A DNA stretch of 64,000 bases, from the NCBI GenBank assembly GCA_038043465.1, contig JBBTBX010000003.1, forward strand, positions 3,883 to 67,882. Direction: 5' to 3'. This document shows, piece after piece, positions 7,235 to 15,867 of this stretch; position 1 is the stretch's first letter; every line of letters begins with the position of its first letter. The notes beneath the pieces are model-generated. The model saw nothing but the letters and a program-made list of their open reading frames with translations. It did no database searches and had not been told where the DNA came from. This stretch comes from SXRF01 sp038043465 (GTDB lineage: Bacteria; Pseudomonadota; Alphaproteobacteria; Rickettsiales; SXRF01). A program made the position numbers and the translations under genes.

Positions 7235-8761
7235 TTATCTCTTCAGCATCGCGCCAAGCAACCCACGCACTACCTGCCTGCCTATCTGCGAACCGGCAGC
7301 CCGTATGACACTCTTAGCCAGAGTAGTTACCATACCTTCCGGCTCACGCCCTCTTGGTTTTGCGTTAGCAGAACGTGGTGTGTAATTGCTAGTAGCTTGC
7401 GAACCACCGGAACTGGCAACACCTGCAACCGCACCGGAAACCGCACCCCATATTCCACCCGCATCAGAAGCAACGCTTTTTTGCACTTTTACATTCAACA
7501 GCTCATATGCTGATTCCCTATTCATCAGCTCATCGTACACGCCTTTAATCGGACTTTGTGCAATAATAGCTTCACGCTGCGCTACAGGCATTGCTCCTAC
7601 TAAAGAAAGCGGCGGGCGTATGAGAGTTTTTTGTACAATGGTAGGTGAGCCTTTAGCATCCAGCACCGAAACCAAAGCCTCACCAACACCAAGAGTAGTG
7701 ATAGCTTCCTCGGTTTTAAAAGCTGGATTCGGGCGGAATGTCTGCGCCGCCGCCTTTACACCCTTTTGATCCTGCGGAGTGAAGGCACGCAGCGCATGCT
7801 GCACACGGTTGGAAAGTTGCCCAAGAACATTAACGGGAATATCGGCAGGATTCTGGGTTATAAAATACACACCAACACCTTTCGAACGGATCAAGCGTAC
7901 CAATTGTTCAATTTTTTCAATTAAAGCTTTGGGTGCATCGTTAAACAGCAAATGCGCCTCATCAAAGAAAAATACCAGCTTTGGTTTTTCCATATCACCA
8001 ACCTCCGGCATATCCTCAAATAATTCGGAAAGCAGCCATAGTAGTAGCATGGAGTAAAGCTTCGGTGTCTGCATCAATGTCTCAGCAGAAAGAATATTCA
8101 CCGCCCCCTGCCCGTTAGGAGCTATACGCATGAGATCAGAAATGGAAAGAGCCGGCTCACCAAATAATTGTCTGCCACCCTGCGCTTCCAAAGTGAGTAA
8201 GGCACGCTGAATTGCCCCCACAGAAGCAGCTGTAATATTACCGTACTGCGTGGAATATTCACCAGCATTATCGCTGATATGCGTAAGCATGGCGCGCAAA
8301 TCATCCATATCAAGCAGCAACAAACCTTCCGCATCCGCCACTGCAAAAGCTATATTTAGAACACCTTCCTGCGTATCATTAAGTTCCAGCAAACGGGAAA
8401 GCATGAGCGGCCCCATCTCGGAAACAGTTGTACGCACCGGATGCCCGTTTTTGCCAAAAACATCCCAGAAAATTACCGGACATGGCTGATAATCCAGAGG
8501 AAATCCAATCTGTTTCGCCCTTTCAACTAATGGTGGCTTGGGAATACCAGCCGCCGCAAGACCGGATAAGTCACCCTTTACATCGGCAATAAACACCGGA
8601 ACTCCAGCCTGAGAAAATCCCTCGACCAGCCCTTGCAAAGACAAGGTTTTTCCTGTACCTGTCGCTCCCGCAATCAACCCATGGCGATTAGCGTATTTAA
8701 GCAAAAGCGGATGCTCATCAGCTGCCTGCCCCAAATATATTCCATTATCCCTGATAATCAT
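7235..8761 (-). CDS. HerA-like ATPase, DUF853 / YjgR family
   Basis: Cytoplasmic P-loop ATPase of the HerA/FtsK branch, 508 residues, matching E. coli YjgR in length. Walker A is 'GATGTGKT' at residues 32-39, and Walker B lies near 261-272 ('FFFDEAHLLFND'). Further family segments are 'FIADVKGDLSGLAAAG' and 'FITQNPADIPVNVLGQLSNR'. The C-terminal 60 residues are Ala/Gly-rich, then basic. Start ATG 8761. The biological role of this family is not established; a DNA-pumping or motor role is inferred from the fold. It forms a minus-strand row with SUMT and the DUF1636 gene, with 15-base gaps, so probably one operon. Confidence 0.88.
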   Translation of the reverse strand: MIIRDNGIYLGQAADEHPLLLKYANRHGLIAGATGTGKTLSLQGLVEGFSQAGVPVFIADVKGDLSGLAAAGIPKPPLVERAKQIGFPLDYQPCPVIFWDVFGKNGHPVRTTVSEMGPLMLSRLLELNDTQEGVLNIAFAVADAEGLLLLDMDDLRAMLTHISDNAGEYSTQYGNITAASVGAIQRALLTLEAQGGRQLFGEPALSISDLMRIAPNGQGAVNILSAETLMQTPKLYSMLLLWLLSELFEDMPEVGDMEKPKLVFFFDEAHLLFNDAPKALIEKIEQLVRLIRSKGVGVYFITQNPADIPVNVLGQLSNRVQHALRAFTPQDQKGVKAAAQTFRPNPAFKTEEAITTLGVGEALVSVLDAKGSPTIVQKTLIRPPLSLVGAMPVAQREAIIAQSPIKGVYDELMNRESAYELLNVKVQKSVASDAGGIWGAVSGAVAGVASSGGSQATSNYTPRSANAKPRGREPEGMVTTLAKSVIRAAGSQIGRQVVRGLLGAMLKR

Positions 8762-8775
8762 AAAATCTCCTACTG

Positions 8776-9135
8776 TTACTCTTTCAAATCTGGTGGCAAG
8801 CGAGATATAGTGCCTTTTTGTACTATTTCTGGCCGCTCGCTAATTGGTGGTCTGCCATTGGCAGACTGCGCATAAACCCTGACATATTCCAATAAGTCTG
8901 GTATATCCTTGTCGGCATTTAAATCACCTATCATATACAACCATTTCCCTGGCTGGGAAACAGTAACTGTACATGGTCTTTTGCACACAGAAAAACACTC
9001 AACCGACCGTAAATTGATCTTTTTACTGTCAACCTGCTCTGTAAGAGTCGTATAAAAATCCGCCCCAACATTTTGTCCGCCACCATCAGAACAGGTAACA
9101 CAAACCTGCAAATCAACCTTGTCATCAATAGTCAT
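8776..9135 (-). CDS. DUF1636-type predicted metal-binding protein
   Basis: A 119-residue protein with a thioredoxin-like [2Fe-2S] pattern: 'VCVTCSDGGG' near residues 12-21 and 'VECFSVCKRPCTVTV' near 46-60, giving four to five Cys in the order C-x2-C ... C-x3-C-x3-C. Later 'QPGKWLYMIGDLN' matches the DUF1636 family, often found near cobalamin genes. Here it is the first gene of the probable operon with the HerA-like ATPase and SUMT, which fits a tetrapyrrole or cobalt link, but this is inference. Start ATG 9135; no signal peptide, so cytoplasmic. Confidence 0.75.
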   Translation of the reverse strand: MTIDDKVDLQVCVTCSDGGGQNVGADFYTTLTEQVDSKKINLRSVECFSVCKRPCTVTVSQPGKWLYMIGDLNADKDIPDLLEYVRVYAQSANGRPPISERPEIVQKGTISRLPPDLKE

Positions 9136-9146
9136 TTTTTACCAGC

Positions 9147-9252
9147 TATACTCTTCTCATTTCAAGAATTGGCGTTGTTAACCTTCAACTCGTGTAGTTT
9201 TTCTACACTTCGTCTCGGTTGTCTAGCCAATTCTTAAACTGCTTTGAGTATA
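9147..9252. other. Long imperfect inverted repeat with inner hairpins (structured element)
   Basis: The outer stem is TATACTC (9147-9153) with GAGTATA (9246-9252). The inner stem is AAGAATTGGC (9164-9173) with GCCAATTCTT (9225-9234). Between them lie a 6-bp hairpin GTGTAG/CTACAC (9192-9208) and a possible 4-bp stem GTTG/CAAC. The layout is cloverleaf-like, but arm lengths and the lack of a TpsiC motif exclude a tRNA. It could be a dispersed repeat, a small RNA or a transcript end for the minus-strand operon. Part of the 543-bp gene-free gap before virB8. Confidence 0.55.
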
Positions 9253-9342
9253 TCATCATTTCTTCAACATATTGCAGACCTAAAAACCTGTTTTGTTGAT
9301 ATTCCAAACTTTACCGACAAATATTCTGTAATGCAACGTACA

Positions 9343-9475
9343 AAAGACCTCTGCATAATGCGTTTTTCGTCATTGCGAGAAGGCGTAGCCTTCGCGGCAA
9401 TCCAGTAAAATCAAGCATCATAGAAAAATGGATTGCTTCGTTTCACTCGCAATGACGCATTATGCAGAGGTCTTT
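9343..9475. repeat. Palindromic repeat, copy 1 (before virB8)
   Basis: A 133-bp element whose ends are perfect inverted repeats (AAAGACCTCTGCATAATGCG and its complement), with inner inverted parts CGTCATTGCGAG and GGCAATCCA/TGGATTGC. A second copy lies at 15608-15753 in the same orientation, nearly identical over the first 100 bp. The core resembles the CGTCATTGCGAG-type intergenic repeats seen in many bacterial genomes. The rest of the gap, 9476-9678, shows nothing convincing beyond an isolated TTGACA at 9640-9645 without a well-spaced -10. Confidence 0.85.
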
Positions 9476-9678
9476 ACAATAGCAAACTTTGCTGTAAGGC
9501 ATAAACCATATGCTAAGCATCAGCTAGACCATACTAATGAGTCCTAAAATGATATTTTTTTTATTAAGAAAATAATTGCGTCAATATTAACATCTTGTTA
9601 AACAAACAATCATAGAATGACCTTATTTTCCTAATTTTGTTGACATAACCATTATCTAACGGCAGTCTGTATAACATT

Positions 9679-10350
9679 ATGAGCAAACAACCTAATACTG
9701 CTAAAGATACGCGCAACTGGTATAAAGACAGATATCAGTCTATGTTGCTACAACGCCGCATGCTCATGATTGTTACCATAATATCAATGATAGCTACTCT
9801 GTTATCAATGATTGTGATAGCCCGCATTATTCCTCTTAAAGGTGTGGAACCATTCCTGATTCAGGTTGATTCAAGAAGCGGTATCACCCAGATGGTTGAC
9901 CCTCTCACGGTAAAAGAAATAACCGCTCTTGATTCTATAAATAATTTCTTTATAGTTCAATATGTAAGAGCGCGTGAAGGCTATAACGTGCGCGATATCT
10001 CCAGTAATTATGTTACTGTTCGCGTAATGTCCGAGGCAGGCAAGGTTTATGGGGCTTTCAGGCGCGAAGCAAACCCCAGCAATCCCCAGAGCGTGGCGGC
10101 ACGTATGGGCGGGGCTGGCTCAAGAACGGTTAGATTCAAGTCAATTTCTTATATTAAGCCGAATCAAGCACAGATACGCCTTTTAATCGAGGAAACCGCG
10201 GCCAATGGTGGAACACTTCAATATCATAAAATTGCCTCGCTGGTATTTGAATACGCCAAGCTTGACCTAACCAGTGAAGAACGTTATATTAACCCATTAG
10301 GTTTCCGTGTAACGGAATACCGCTTAGATGAGGATGTATTACCAAAATGA
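9679..10350 (+). CDS. virB8: Type IV secretion inner-membrane protein VirB8
   Basis: Bitopic assembly factor of the VirB/VirD4 type IV secretion system. It is 223 residues with one N-terminal membrane helix at about 27-51 ('MLMIVTIISMIATLLSMIVI') and a periplasmic NTF2-like domain. Typical parts are 'VEPFLIQVDSRSGITQMVDP', 'FIVQYVRAREGYN' and a C-terminal 'INPLGFRVTEYRLDED'. First gene of the vir block; its end overlaps virB9 by four bases (ATGA), so the two are translationally coupled. No clear Shine-Dalgarno precedes the ATG. The order virB8-9-10-11-virD4 is the one conserved in Rickettsiales. Confidence 0.93.
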   Translation: MSKQPNTAKDTRNWYKDRYQSMLLQRRMLMIVTIISMIATLLSMIVIARIIPLKGVEPFLIQVDSRSGITQMVDPLTVKEITALDSINNFFIVQYVRAREGYNVRDISSNYVTVRVMSEAGKVYGAFRREANPSNPQSVAARMGGAGSRTVRFKSISYIKPNQAQIRLLIEETAANGGTLQYHKIASLVFEYAKLDLTSEERYINPLGFRVTEYRLDEDVLPK

Positions 10351-11369
10351 CAACACGCAATTTAATAGAAAATATTCTGCCTAAGGCATTGCCGCTAGCT
10401 ATCGGTTTTTCTATAATTTATTCAGGAATCACTTATAATTCAGAAGCTCTGGCAGCAGTCAATATTGACCATGCCAGATTGTCTATGGAAGAATCAGCCA
10501 GCGATTCTGCTATTGCTCCGGTGAGGAACATAAAAAGGAAACCACCAAAGACTGCCGTGAACAACTCCCCAGAAGAAACAGCTCCTTTCGATATGCCTGA
10601 TGATGCTCCAACTTATGCTCCGTCTGATTCTGACTCCAAGGTTAAAGAACTGGTTTATAATGAATCAAACGTTTATGTTGTCCGGGCGAAACACGGATAT
10701 CAGACCAATATAGTTTTTGACTCAAGGGAAGAGGTGCAGACTATTTCCATTGGTGACCGCAGTTTGTGGCAGGTTATTCCTGCCAGTAATCGCCTGTTTA
10801 TTCGTCCTATGACCGAAAACATCTCTACAAATATGACAGTGCTTACTAATAAACGCTCTTATGAGTTTGACCTGAAATCCTTGAATGAAGGTAACGATAG
10901 TAACGTCTATGTATTGAAATTTACTTATCCTGAAGCTAATCCGTTCGTAGCAGACAATCTTGGTGTCGAGAATGTTAAAACGGATGCGAATGCATTAGTT
11001 GCACCTGTGGCACAGAAAGAAATTACTCCGGGAAAATCTTCTTCAACAGCACCGGTCTCTGAAGCGGCAACTCCAGAGTCAATAGGATTACTGCCAATAC
11101 GCTTTAATTATAGCTATACTTATTCAGGACCAGATGTCATAGCCCCTACGCAGGTATATGATGATGGGAAAAATACATTTATAAAATATAAATCCATCGG
11201 GAAACTGGTACCTGAAGCATTTATAATAGAAGCTGATGGTCGGGAATTACGAATTCCGGCAACAGTTAGTGGATCTTCTCTCATAATAGACGGTGTCGCC
11301 GGTGAACTAGCGTTACGCGACTCTGATGGTGAGATAAGAGTTTATAACGAATCATTAAGCGGACGCTAA
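10347..11369 (+). CDS. virB9: Type IV secretion core-complex protein VirB9
   Basis: Outer-membrane core component that pairs with VirB7 and VirB10. It is 340 residues, with a signal peptide (hydrophobic part about 13-31, likely cleavage after 'SEALAA'), a variable region to about residue 95, then the VirB9 N-domain ('VYVVRAKHGYQTNIVFDSRE') and C-domain. The last contains 'LLPIRFNYSYTYSG' and 'APTQVYDDGKNTFIKYKS', which match the conserved C-terminal domain that binds VirB7. No VirB7-like lipoprotein gene was found next to it. It starts inside the virB8 stop (ATGA) and is followed three bases later by virB10. Confidence 0.92.
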   Translation: MTTRNLIENILPKALPLAIGFSIIYSGITYNSEALAAVNIDHARLSMEESASDSAIAPVRNIKRKPPKTAVNNSPEETAPFDMPDDAPTYAPSDSDSKVKELVYNESNVYVVRAKHGYQTNIVFDSREEVQTISIGDRSLWQVIPASNRLFIRPMTENISTNMTVLTNKRSYEFDLKSLNEGNDSNVYVLKFTYPEANPFVADNLGVENVKTDANALVAPVAQKEITPGKSSSTAPVSEAATPESIGLLPIRFNYSYTYSGPDVIAPTQVYDDGKNTFIKYKSIGKLVPEAFIIEADGRELRIPATVSGSSLIIDGVAGELALRDSDGEIRVYNESLSGR

Positions 11370-11372
11370 TTT

Positions 11373-12746
11373 ATGGACAACAAACCGCCGTTTTCAGACG
11401 ATAACAACTCCTCACAATCATCCCATGATTTCTCTCAGGAAGTCGATGATGATGTAGTTATTAAGAATAACAGTGCCATCAACAAAAAAAATATGCCGAT
11501 AATTGTTATAGCGGTCGGCTTGATGGCATTTGGCATTTATATGTTCTCTTCTATATTTGGTGAACCTGAGAAAACAAAAGGTCCTAACCCTCTTGAAGTT
11601 GGCGACAAAACCGTTAAAGTTGCTGCTGGCAGTAAAAAAGATAATGCGAATGATATCACCGCTACAACTGGGGTAGACCTCCCACAACCACCTGTTGCCA
11701 TACTGCAGCCGCCTCCACCAGCCGAACCTCTGAATAATTATGCTCCTCCACCAATAGCGCCACCTGTGCAGCTAGATCTGGATTCTTCTAAGAACAACAA
11801 CACTTTGGCTGGAATCACCAGAGTTCCGACTATATCCGATGAACCTCCACCACCGCCCCCTCTTCCGGCTTTAGTTCCACCTACTCCTGAGATCACCAAT
11901 ATCGGGAAAAGCAAGACTGTTAATACAAAAGATAAAGACACAAAAAAACGGATTCGTTCAAATATGATGGTTCTGGATGGTGGCAAATCAAGTAGCTCTT
12001 CTTCAGCTAGAACCGCCAGCCCAACAAATGATCCAAACAGTACCTTTGCTGATAATGTTTTGAAAGCTACAACAGCCGAGAAGGCAGTAGCTACGGGTCT
12101 GAGTAATTTGAACATGACCATAGCTCAGGGTAAGATAATAAACGCTGTGCTGGAGACAGCAATAAACACCGATTTGCCAGGAACTTTGAGGGCTATTGTC
12201 AGCAGAGATACGTACGCTGAAACAGGTAGAACAGTTTTAATTCCCAAAGGTTCAAGACTGATAGGAACCTACAACACCGGCGTATTACAGGGTCAGAACA
12301 GAGTTATGATTGTATGGACGCGCGTGATACGCCCTGATGGTATTGATATAATGATTGGCTCTCCCGGCGTTGATGAGTTGGGACGTGCTGGCGCTGCAGG
12401 TCATGTGGATAATAAGCTTTTTGACATATTCAGTAGTGCAATACTTACTACGATCTTTACAATAGCCGCAGCAGCCGGTTCCGATGCCATATTGCCGGTT
12501 CAAAATGGGCAATCTTCAACCACTACTACTAATCCCAACGGTAATACTACAACAACTTCAAGTCCCGCCCAACAAGCAGCAGCAAATGCAGTTACGGATT
12601 TTGGTAATACAGGTAAACAGGTCGTCCAGAGACTGGTCGACGTTCGTCCAACCATTACTATCGATCAGGGTACTTTAGTTAATGTATTTGTAAATAGAGA
12701 CCTGACCTTCCCTAGCAATCTGGACGGTGGTGTTTTCATTCAATGA
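11373..12746 (+). CDS. virB10: Type IV secretion scaffold protein VirB10
   Basis: Energy-sensing scaffold that spans both membranes. It is 457 residues: cytoplasmic acidic N-terminus, one membrane helix at about 42-62 ('MPIIVIAVGLMAFGIYMFSS'), a long Pro-rich periplasmic linker (Pro runs near 105-130 and 155-175), then the TrbI/VirB10 beta-barrel domain from about 245. Signatures there: 'GKIINAVLETAINTDLPG', 'RAIVSRDTYAETGRTVLIPK' and 'VWTRVIRPDGIDIMIGSPG', with the antenna helices around 'FSSAILTTIFTIAAAAGSD'. The C-terminal motif 'TIDQGTLVNVFVNRDLTF' is typical. Same operon as its neighbours. Confidence 0.95.
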   Translation: MDNKPPFSDDNNSSQSSHDFSQEVDDDVVIKNNSAINKKNMPIIVIAVGLMAFGIYMFSSIFGEPEKTKGPNPLEVGDKTVKVAAGSKKDNANDITATTGVDLPQPPVAILQPPPPAEPLNNYAPPPIAPPVQLDLDSSKNNNTLAGITRVPTISDEPPPPPPLPALVPPTPEITNIGKSKTVNTKDKDTKKRIRSNMMVLDGGKSSSSSSARTASPTNDPNSTFADNVLKATTAEKAVATGLSNLNMTIAQGKIINAVLETAINTDLPGTLRAIVSRDTYAETGRTVLIPKGSRLIGTYNTGVLQGQNRVMIVWTRVIRPDGIDIMIGSPGVDELGRAGAAGHVDNKLFDIFSSAILTTIFTIAAAAGSDAILPVQNGQSSTTTTNPNGNTTTTSSPAQQAAANAVTDFGNTGKQVVQRLVDVRPTITIDQGTLVNVFVNRDLTFPSNLDGGVFIQ

Positions 12747-12757
12747 TGTAGAATTAA

Positions 12758-13747
12758 ATGTCAACAGCCTCTCTAACAGCCCTTGATACTTATCTTGCTC
12801 CGCTTAAGCAATATTTCGACATGCCAAAAGTGAGTGAAATTTCTATCAATAAACCTGGTGAAATCTGGGTGGAAGTTGCCGGCGACATGGAATTATATAT
12901 CGTTCCAGAATTAACTCTGGAACATTTAAAAGCTCTTGGAAGGCTAGTAGCTCAATCGACAGAGCAGAATATCAGTGAGGAAACTCCAATACTTTCTGCC
13001 ACTCTGCCGCAAGGTTTTCGTATACAAATAATTTTCCCGCCAGCTGTCGAACCTAATTCTATTGCGATTTCTATTCGTAAAGCCACCACCGTTAATCTTG
13101 ATCTGGATCAATATGAAGCTCTTGGCGCGTTTCAATCAACTGTCGTGCAACATGAGTCTAATCCTGTAGACCAGGAATTACGTGCCCTGCTTAATGCTGG
13201 TAGCGTCAAAGATTTTATCAAAAAAGCGGTTCTTGCCAAAAAGAATATAATTATAAGCGGCGGTACTTCCACCGGTAAAACCACCTTCCTGAATGCAGCA
13301 CTAAAAGTTATTCCGTCCACAGAAAGAATAATAACCTGTGAAGATGCAAGAGAAATAATGATCCCGCATATTAACAACCGTGTACATCTTCTCGCATCAA
13401 AAGGTGGGCAAGGTCGTGCAAAAGTTGACATGCAGGATTTGATTGAAGCCTGTCTCCGTTTGCGGCCGGATCGCCTTATGCTCGGAGAGTTGCGTGGTAA
13501 GGAAGCTTTTTCCTTCATGCGCGCGGTAAATACCGGTCACCCTGGTTCAATTTCTACTCTACACGCTGATACACCAGCTCTTGCCATCGAGCAGCTTATA
13601 CTCATGATTATGCAGGCTGGCCTTGGAATGAACCGCGAGCAGATAAGAAACTATGTGGAAAACGTAATCAATATCATAGTGCAGTTGAAACGTGGGGCGC
13701 ACGGAATGCGCTTTGTTTCCGAGGTATATTTCAAAGAAAGTTTATAA
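12758..13747 (+). CDS. virB11: Type IV secretion hexameric ATPase VirB11
   Basis: Traffic ATPase that powers pilus and substrate handling at the inner face of the membrane. It is 329 residues, a normal length. Walker A is 'GGTSTGKTTF' near 167-176. The Asp box and Walker B surround 'EDAREIM' and 'LRLRPDRLMLGELRGKEAF', and the His box is 'GHPGSISTLHADTPALAIEQ' near 258-277. The N-terminal domain has 'ISINKPGEIWVEVAG'. Starts 12 bases after the virB10 stop and ends 12 bases before virD4. Confidence 0.96.
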   Translation: MSTASLTALDTYLAPLKQYFDMPKVSEISINKPGEIWVEVAGDMELYIVPELTLEHLKALGRLVAQSTEQNISEETPILSATLPQGFRIQIIFPPAVEPNSIAISIRKATTVNLDLDQYEALGAFQSTVVQHESNPVDQELRALLNAGSVKDFIKKAVLAKKNIIISGGTSTGKTTFLNAALKVIPSTERIITCEDAREIMIPHINNRVHLLASKGGQGRAKVDMQDLIEACLRLRPDRLMLGELRGKEAFSFMRAVNTGHPGSISTLHADTPALAIEQLILMIMQAGLGMNREQIRNYVENVINIIVQLKRGAHGMRFVSEVYFKESL

Positions 13748-13758
13748 GCTAGGCGGAT

Positions 13759-15570
13759 ATGGCAGAAGATTATAAATCCACTAACGCTAACCGAACCGCA
13801 GCAAACAGTGCTTTGGTGTGGATAATAATTACTTTCATTATAGTTGTTCCAATAGGTGTAGGGCTGGTAATCAGCCTGTTTATGTTTTATGGCAAAGAAT
13901 TTGTTGCCGTTGGAATAAATCGCCCGGACATTATGGTACGGGAATATATGAAACTTCTCGAATATTGGTGGACGTATCGTACCAATCCGCACCTGCCGCA
14001 GGATTTTATGCCAAAAACCATTGGTCCTCCAGGTGCCGGAGCAATTCTCAGCCTGATTTTGCTATATATGATGCGTGCGCCACTTACCGATTTCCGCCCA
14101 TTCAAATTGAAAGAAAGCGTACACGGTGATGCTCACTGGGCAACTGAAGCAGAAATCCAGAAAGCTAAACTACGCGCCAGAAAAGGTATGTTAATTGGTC
14201 GCACCGGTTCCAGTGATTATCTTATTGTTGATGACTTCCAGCACGTATTACTCTTTGCACCAACCGGATCGGGTAAGGGTGTCGGCTTCGTAATTCCCAA
14301 TTTATTATTCTGGGAGCAATCAGTGGTGTGCCATGACATTAAAATGGAAAACCACCAGATAACCAGCGGCTACCGCAAGCGCATAGGACAAGAGGTATTC
14401 CTGTGGAATCCTGCTGATCCTGATGGTATCTCCCACTGTTATAACCCGCTTGACTGGATTTCAGAAAAACCTGGGCAAATGGTGGATGACGTGCAGAAAA
14501 TCTGCAACCTGATCCTGCCGGAACAAGAATTCTGGCAGAATGAAGCGCGCTCACTGCTGCTTGGCGTTATCCTATATCTGGTTGCTGTTCCTGAGAAAGT
14601 GAACAGCTTTGGCGAAGTGGTTCGCACCATGCGCTCCGACGACGTGGTATATAATCTTGCGGTAGTGCTTGATACTATCGGCAAACGCATCCATCCTGTA
14701 GCTTATATGAACATCGCCGCCTTCCTGCAGAAGGCCGATAAGGAACGTTCCGGCGTTATTTCAACTCTGAACTCCGGTCTGGAATTATGGGCAAACCCGC
14801 TGATTGACGCTACCACCGCTCGCTCTGATTTTGACATGCAGCAGCTTAAAAAGCGCAAAATGAGTATTTTCTGCGGCGTTACTCCGGACAACTTAAAGCG
14901 CTTGGAGCCGTTGCTAAAAGTATTCTATCAGCAAGCAACTGACTTCATGACCCGCAATATGCCGCGTAAAGATGAGCCATACGGTGTATTATTCATGATG
15001 GACGAGTTCCCGTCACTTGGTGAAATGCCACAATTTCAAGTTGGTATAGCTTATTTCCGTGGTTATCGGGTGAAGCTCTTCCTTATCGTACAGGATACAC
15101 AGCAGCTCAAAGGAATTTATGAAGAAGCCGGAATGAATTCTTTCCTCTCCAACTGCTATTACCGCATTACCTTTGCCGCCAACAACGTGGAAACCGCCAA
15201 CCTTATTTCCCAGCTTATCGGCAATAAAACTGTGCAACAACATGCGCATAACCGACCTAAATTCATGGATATGAACCCAGGCGCACGTACTGTCAACACC
15301 TCAGAAGTGCAGCGCGCCCTGCTCCTACCACAGGAAGTTATCACCCTGCCCCGCGATGAACAGATTATCCTTATTGAATCTTTTGCACCAATCCGCACCA
15401 AAAAGATTTATTACTATCAGGACAAAACCTTTACCCGTCGTCTCCTGCCACAAGTGCCTATTCCACAGCAGGAGCCTTACGACCCGCGTAAGAGAAAAGC
15501 AGCTGAAGCTCCGGAGAAGCCAACTGAAACCCCAGCTTCTGAAACTTCTGAGGAAAACTCTGAAGCTTAG
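13759..15570 (+). CDS. virD4: Type IV secretion coupling protein VirD4
   Basis: Inner-membrane coupling ATPase that brings substrates to the secretion channel; its presence argues for a secreting, not only DNA-uptake, machine. It is 603 residues: two N-terminal membrane helices (about 18-48 and 92-110), Walker A 'APTGSGKGVGF' near 165-175 and Walker B 'LFMMDEFPSLG' near 408-418. 'VCHDIKMENHQITSGYR' and 'IVQDTQQLKGIY' are also typical. The tail after about 570 is Pro/Glu/Ala-rich and disordered. virB3, virB4 and virB6 are absent from the window, as expected if they form a separate cluster. The stop is followed directly by repeat locus C. Confidence 0.95.
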   Translation: MAEDYKSTNANRTAANSALVWIIITFIIVVPIGVGLVISLFMFYGKEFVAVGINRPDIMVREYMKLLEYWWTYRTNPHLPQDFMPKTIGPPGAGAILSLILLYMMRAPLTDFRPFKLKESVHGDAHWATEAEIQKAKLRARKGMLIGRTGSSDYLIVDDFQHVLLFAPTGSGKGVGFVIPNLLFWEQSVVCHDIKMENHQITSGYRKRIGQEVFLWNPADPDGISHCYNPLDWISEKPGQMVDDVQKICNLILPEQEFWQNEARSLLLGVILYLVAVPEKVNSFGEVVRTMRSDDVVYNLAVVLDTIGKRIHPVAYMNIAAFLQKADKERSGVISTLNSGLELWANPLIDATTARSDFDMQQLKKRKMSIFCGVTPDNLKRLEPLLKVFYQQATDFMTRNMPRKDEPYGVLFMMDEFPSLGEMPQFQVGIAYFRGYRVKLFLIVQDTQQLKGIYEEAGMNSFLSNCYYRITFAANNVETANLISQLIGNKTVQQHAHNRPKFMDMNPGARTVNTSEVQRALLLPQEVITLPRDEQIILIESFAPIRTKKIYYYQDKTFTRRLLPQVPIPQQEPYDPRKRKAAEAPEKPTETPASETSEENSEA

Positions 15571-15786
15571 GAGTTGTGAGTTAAGAGTGCTGAGCATATT
15601 CTATACTAAAGACCTCTGCATAATGCATTTTTCGTCATTGCGAGAAGGCGTAGCCTTCGCGGCAATCCAGTAAAATCAAGCATCATAGAAAAATGGATTG
15701 CTTCCTGCCACGCTACGCTCGCAGTCGCAATGACGCATTATGCAGAGGTCTTTACTATAAACTCAGCACTCACTACTCAGCACTAT
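15571..15786. repeat. Inverted word-repeat locus C (7-nt period) with nested palindrome
   Basis: The left arm (15571-15595) starts at the base after the virD4 stop and has 7-nt units of the form GAGTNNT. The right arm (15760-15786) is their reverse complement, with the word GAGTGCT common to both arms. Copy 2 of the palindromic repeat (15608-15753) lies between the arms, so one repeat type is nested in the other. Confidence 0.75.
15608..15753. repeat. Palindromic repeat, copy 2 (after virD4)
   Basis: A 146-bp element with the same terminal inverted repeats as 9343-9475 and in the same direct orientation. It matches copy 1 almost base for base through the first 100 bp; copy 2 has about 13 extra bases before the right arm (a GCCACGCTACGCTCGCAG-like stretch). 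Together the copies bracket the virB8-virD4 block. Confidence 0.85.
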
Positions 15787-15867
15787 AATTCCTACAACAC
15801 TTGAAATATAAGATTCCTCTCCATAGATATATAAGCGGTTTCAGCTATAATAAGTGGGGATATATTG

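Noticed and set aside
9164..9234. Possible tRNA in the cloverleaf-like structure
   Set aside because: The acceptor-like stem is 10 bp, the middle arm has a 5-nt loop, and there is no T-arm consensus or CCA end.
9640..9675. Promoter for virB8 (TTGACA and TATAAC)
   Set aside because: The boxes are 24 bp apart, too far for a sigma70 promoter; no better pair was found.
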